A stretch of DNA of 50,651 bases from a virus. The stretch lies in IMG/VR virus record IMGVR_UViG_3300048105_000327, positions 1-50,651 of that record; one strand, given 5' to 3'. A model generated the notes under the pieces. The model ran no database searches. It saw only the letters and a list, made by a program, of their open reading frames with translations, and was not told the DNA's origin. Shown here one piece after another: positions 48,336-50,651 of this stretch. Made by a program: the position numbers and the translations under genes. Numbering within the stretch: the first letter of the stretch is position 1; each line of letters begins with the position of its first letter.

Positions 48336-49454
48336 ATGAAGTGGAAAAAACAAAACACAAGATGTTACCACATCAAGAAAGATGGAATTCAATGTAAAAT
48401 GGAAGCACCAAAAGGGGAATACCTGTGTGAACATCACCAGTATGACCTTCGTGCTTACATGAAACACCCAATAGAAACTGCGAAGAAATTCAAGAAATAT
48501 TGGGGCAAGGCGCATCACCCTGCGTGTGACAAGAAAGGGTCGTTAGTATGCGACTGTCCTGATATTCGGGACGGTGCAATTCTAGCGTTAGCGTTGAAGC
48601 GAGGAAATGAAAAGTCGCTTTCAACAACACCTACTAAACGTAGGCTAAACCACTTAGACATGCTATTGAAACTTAGGCGAATCAAAGCCTATTACAATAG
48701 CATCACAGTGGATGACCTATGGCTTCCACCAGAAGCCAAATGGCGCCAATTTCGACTCTTTGTCTATGACCGACGAGCAAAACTCGTACGAGTTCAAAAG
48801 ATTCGGGATACCATCAATACCAAAGAAAAACTATTGAAACACCTGCGAAAGCATACTCCATTGCACGTCTATTATAGTACGAGCAAATGGATGCGGTCGC
48901 AAAGTGTTGGACCAGACCCCCATTCTAAGGGGGGAAGAAGGAAATTTAAGAAACAAGGACGAAACAAATGGCTCGACAATTTATGGTTGGGTCAAGGATT
49001 TTACGTCGATGTTGATTATGAAATGAAAGATACCACGATGGCCGCGGAAATGACCGCTAAAGTCATCGCTTGGTATCGCGAAAATGTTGACAGGTTTTCA
49101 AACCTCACTATTGTAAGTAGTGGTGGTAAAGGATTCCATGTTATTAATTACAATTTTGTACATGAGGTACACCTCAAAGGTGAACTGCTGAAAGGTTGGC
49201 AGGGAGCGTACGACAAAACATATGCGGAAAAAGGAATGACACCGATGGCCATTAGGCAAAACATCAGTCGAAACTTGAAACGTTTATTTGTTGATAAGAT
49301 GAAACGCGATGGGCTATTGGTTGACTATGAAGTCACACCAGACCCAAGGCGAATTATCCGCTTACCCGGTACAATACACGGCAAACACATGACCGTGTGT
49401 AAAATTATTTCAGAAGATGACCTTTTTGACTGGGAAAATCAAGAAATTGCGTGA
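48336..49454 (+). CDS. priS: Archaeo-eukaryotic-type DNA primase
   Basis: 372 residues. N-terminal zinc knuckle CX9CX10C (Cys10, 20, 31, His34) shared with the 613-residue protein at 32953. Primase motifs: FYVDVDYE (Asp225, Asp227; metal site), VSSGGKGFHVI (His268; the S-G-x-G-F-H motif) and PDPRRIIRLPGTIHGKHM (the third Asp, Arg and 'RLPGslH.K'). This is the AEP small-subunit/PrimPol fold, which makes RNA or DNA primers. With PolB and RNase HI it forms the visible replication set. Function is convincing; whether a large subunit exists is unknown. Confidence 0.88.
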   Translation: MKWKKQNTRCYHIKKDGIQCKMEAPKGEYLCEHHQYDLRAYMKHPIETAKKFKKYWGKAHHPACDKKGSLVCDCPDIRDGAILALALKRGNEKSLSTTPTKRRLNHLDMLLKLRRIKAYYNSITVDDLWLPPEAKWRQFRLFVYDRRAKLVRVQKIRDTINTKEKLLKHLRKHTPLHVYYSTSKWMRSQSVGPDPHSKGGRRKFKKQGRNKWLDNLWLGQGFYVDVDYEMKDTTMAAEMTAKVIAWYRENVDRFSNLTIVSSGGKGFHVINYNFVHEVHLKGELLKGWQGAYDKTYAEKGMTPMAIRQNISRNLKRLFVDKMKRDGLLVDYEVTPDPRRIIRLPGTIHGKHMTVCKIISEDDLFDWENQEIA

Positions 49455-49483
49455 CATTTATGACCTACGGGTACGTCACCTAG
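49451..49483 (+). promoter_or_regulatory. Hairpin-CTAG element
   Basis: GTGAC...GTCAC stem with a long loop, then CTAG, three nt before the ATG at 49487. The primase stop TGA is inside the stem. Confidence 0.65.
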
Positions 49484-49486
49484 AAC

Positions 49487-49999
49487 ATGTCTAACAACGA
49501 AATGACAAGTCCAGACGGCGGAAGCCATCTGAGTTACAACCAAATGGTTGCTGCAAATGAGCAATTGATTGAGAAGTACGGCGAAGAATACCGCGACAAG
49601 ATTGGTGGAAAGTATACTCATTCCGATGGAACGCACTGCTATGTCGGTGCGCTCTTTGAAGAATTAGGATACCCTCTTCCAAAAGCGGGCAAAGATTATG
49701 CTAACGGTTCGTCCGTTGGTGGAATCAAGTCTTGGCTGGAAAAAGAACACAATGTTACTATGAATTCAAACTTACAAAAGGCCCTTCAAATGGCTCAAGT
49801 AAAGAATGACCGAAAAGAAACATGGGGTTCAGCGGCTGACGCTTTTATGCAGTCGTACCGCAAGAGCCATGCAGAAGTACAGTTGAGAGCACAAAACGTG
49901 AATAAGATTTCTATGGAATCTAATCCGAGTAATGTTTTCAACGGTTCGACCAACGTGACCAAGGAGAAATCCGTAGGTCAAAAAATTTGGGAAGACTAA
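49487..49999 (+). CDS. Hypothetical protein, 170 residues
   Basis: Start fixed by CTAG. Polar protein rich in Asn/Ser/Lys (YNQMVAANEQLIEKYGEEYR, GTHCYVGALFEELGYPLP); the latter part is probably disordered. No family recognised. Confidence 0.6.
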   Translation: MSNNEMTSPDGGSHLSYNQMVAANEQLIEKYGEEYRDKIGGKYTHSDGTHCYVGALFEELGYPLPKAGKDYANGSSVGGIKSWLEKEHNVTMNSNLQKALQMAQVKNDRKETWGSAADAFMQSYRKSHAEVQLRAQNVNKISMESNPSNVFNGSTNVTKEKSVGQKIWED

Positions 50000-50003
50000 A
50001 ACC

Positions 50004-50019
50004 GGCCTTCGGGCCCTAG
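50004..50019 (+). promoter_or_regulatory. Hairpin-CTAG overlapping a GTG start
   Basis: GGCC-TTCG-GGCC (a UUCG-type stable tetraloop) then CTAG; the final G begins the GTG at 50019. Confidence 0.65.
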
Positions 50020-50153
50020 TGAAACCTAACGAATGTAAGGTTTGCTTCAAGAGTATCGGCAAAGGAAAACTTTGCTTTGAATGCCAACATGAAGCAAGAT
50101 GTAGAACCATGATGAGGAAAAAAGAATATCCTTGGTGGATGAAACATGAATAA
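50019..50153 (+). CDS. 44-residue zinc-finger peptide
   Basis: GTG start whose G is the last base of CTAG. Two Cys pairs in a treble-clef-like order: CKVC (6-9) and CFEC (19-22), then another Cys, with a basic Trp-rich end (RRKKEYPWWMKHE type). Probably a zinc-binding nucleic-acid peptide. Easily missed because of its length and start codon. Confidence 0.6.
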   Translation: MKPNECKVCFKSIGKGKLCFECQHEARCRTMMRKKEYPWWMKHE

Positions 50154-50154
50154 T

Positions 50155-50170
50155 GGCCTTCGGGTCTTAG
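50155..50170 (+). promoter_or_regulatory. Hairpin-TTAG overlapping a GTG start
   Basis: GGCC-TTCG-GGTC (one G-T pair) then TTAG; the final G begins the GTG at 50170. Same plan as the element at 50004, with a neutral stem substitution. Confidence 0.65.
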
Positions 50171-50361
50171 TGGCAAAAAAGACGAAAGTCTGTATTGTGG
50201 ATGGCTGTAAAGGACCAGCCGTTTACAAGCCAATGGTGAAGACTGGTAAGAAGTTCCAAGAACGTATACTTTGCATGAAATGTTGCAAAGAATACTTAGC
50301 GGAGCATAACAGTCTTAGCAACGTCCGCTTATCTTTACGCGGAATCAAGGCCAAATTATGA
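50170..50361 (+). CDS. 63-residue zinc-binding-like protein
   Basis: GTG start fixed by the overlapping TTAG; an in-frame ATG at 50146 overlaps the previous gene and runs through the hairpin. CIVDGC near 8-13 and CMKCC near 36-40 make a probable four-Cys zinc site (treble-clef-like), with basic ends. Function unknown. Confidence 0.55.
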   Translation: MAKKTKVCIVDGCKGPAVYKPMVKTGKKFQERILCMKCCKEYLAEHNSLSNVRLSLRGIKAKL

Positions 50362-50370
50362 TGGCCCTAG
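50349..50370 (+). promoter_or_regulatory. Hairpin-CTAG element
   Basis: GGCC...GGCC with a 10-nt loop carrying the previous stop, then CTAG, one nt before the ATG at 50372. Confidence 0.6.
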
Positions 50371-50371
50371 T

Positions 50372-50651
50372 ATGACAAATGCACAAAACTATAAGCAAAG
50401 GGCTGGAATAGCCCTTGCACTAGAAAAAATTGTTGGACCACTTATCGTTAAAGAAATAGTGGACCATTTGCTCAATGAATGTGAAACGCCCCTACGCGCC
50501 GCTATCTGCGGCGAAGGGATGTGTACATTGAAAGCGAGAAGCCTTGCGAAAGTAATCGACACAGGAGTGACGATGGCTAAAGGTAAATGGAAGCCGGTAC
50601 TATACCAGCAGTACAATGTACAAATACGCGATTGGAGCCTAGACTCGATGA
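50372..50651 (+). CDS. Partial hypothetical protein
   Basis: 93 codons open to the right edge. Begins MTNAQNYKQRAGIALALEKI, a helical start, followed by a Cys-containing stretch (NECETPLRAAICGEGMC) and a basic part. Start fixed by CTAG. The rest lies outside the window. Confidence 0.55.
   Translation, partial: MTNAQNYKQRAGIALALEKIVGPLIVKEIVDHLLNECETPLRAAICGEGMCTLKARSLAKVIDTGVTMAKGKWKPVLYQQYNVQIRDWSLDSM

Overview
The window looks like part of a large archaeal virus or other self-replicating archaeal extrachromosomal element. The archaeal assignment rests on a full-length transcription factor B (9681-10604), an archaeal/eukaryotic-type RNA polymerase large subunit (13748-18619) with a RpoH-like subunit (19747-19998), a family B DNA polymerase (10806-13472), an archaeo-eukaryotic primase (48336-49454) and archaeal TATA boxes such as the one 30 nt before the start at 8826. 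I see no rRNA, no convincing tRNA, no CRISPR array and no recognisable capsid, portal or terminase gene, so the virus-versus-plasmid question and the host remain open. The large RNAP subunit is unsplit, which excludes nothing in an acquired gene.

Left part (1-20.6 kb): ordinary dense organisation. A serine recombinase operon points left (1-1142). A rightward run of small genes (1596-8779) is stitched together by ATGA/GTGA/TAATG overlaps and Shine-Dalgarno sequences. It encodes zinc-finger peptides, a Cas4/RecB-like nuclease, an HNH nuclease, a catalytically degenerate resolvase homologue and a restriction-fold protein. A near-leaderless promoter at 8796 opens the core set: a zinc-ribbon protein, TFB and PolB. 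Convergent to it runs a leftward operon: acidic protein, RpoH, RNase HI, an unknown protein, and the 1623-residue RNAP subunit A.

Right part (20.6-50.65 kb): a different style. Protein genes alternate with long non-coding stretches packed with hairpins (21.1-21.6, 23.2-23.6, 24.2-24.9, 26.0-26.7, 27.1-28.6, 32.2-32.7 and 35.8-37.9 kb). Four near-identical promoter cassettes (palindrome, ACGCTACTATAATG, hairpin) stand at the head of such stretches. Several families of repeated structured elements occur, most ending in TAG or CAG: GGACC...GGTCC two-stem elements (11 copies, with compensatory changes), a three-hairpin element (3 copies), and a GCCGG...CCGGC element (2 copies).

From 39.7 kb to the end almost every gene begins 0-6 nt after a short hairpin plus (C/T/A)TAG. 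I count 17 of 19 starts, the two exceptions being ATGA-coupled. This hairpin-TAG punctuation fixes several start codons, reveals short genes, and looks like an undescribed system for dividing polycistronic RNA into units with near-leaderless 5' ends. That mechanism is inference. The proteins of this half include an HD hydrolase, a pentapeptide-repeat protein, a DUF1257/DUF2997/Ycf46-like AAA+ ATPase module interrupted by 2.2 kb of structured RNA, a MazG-like protein, the primase and many unknowns.
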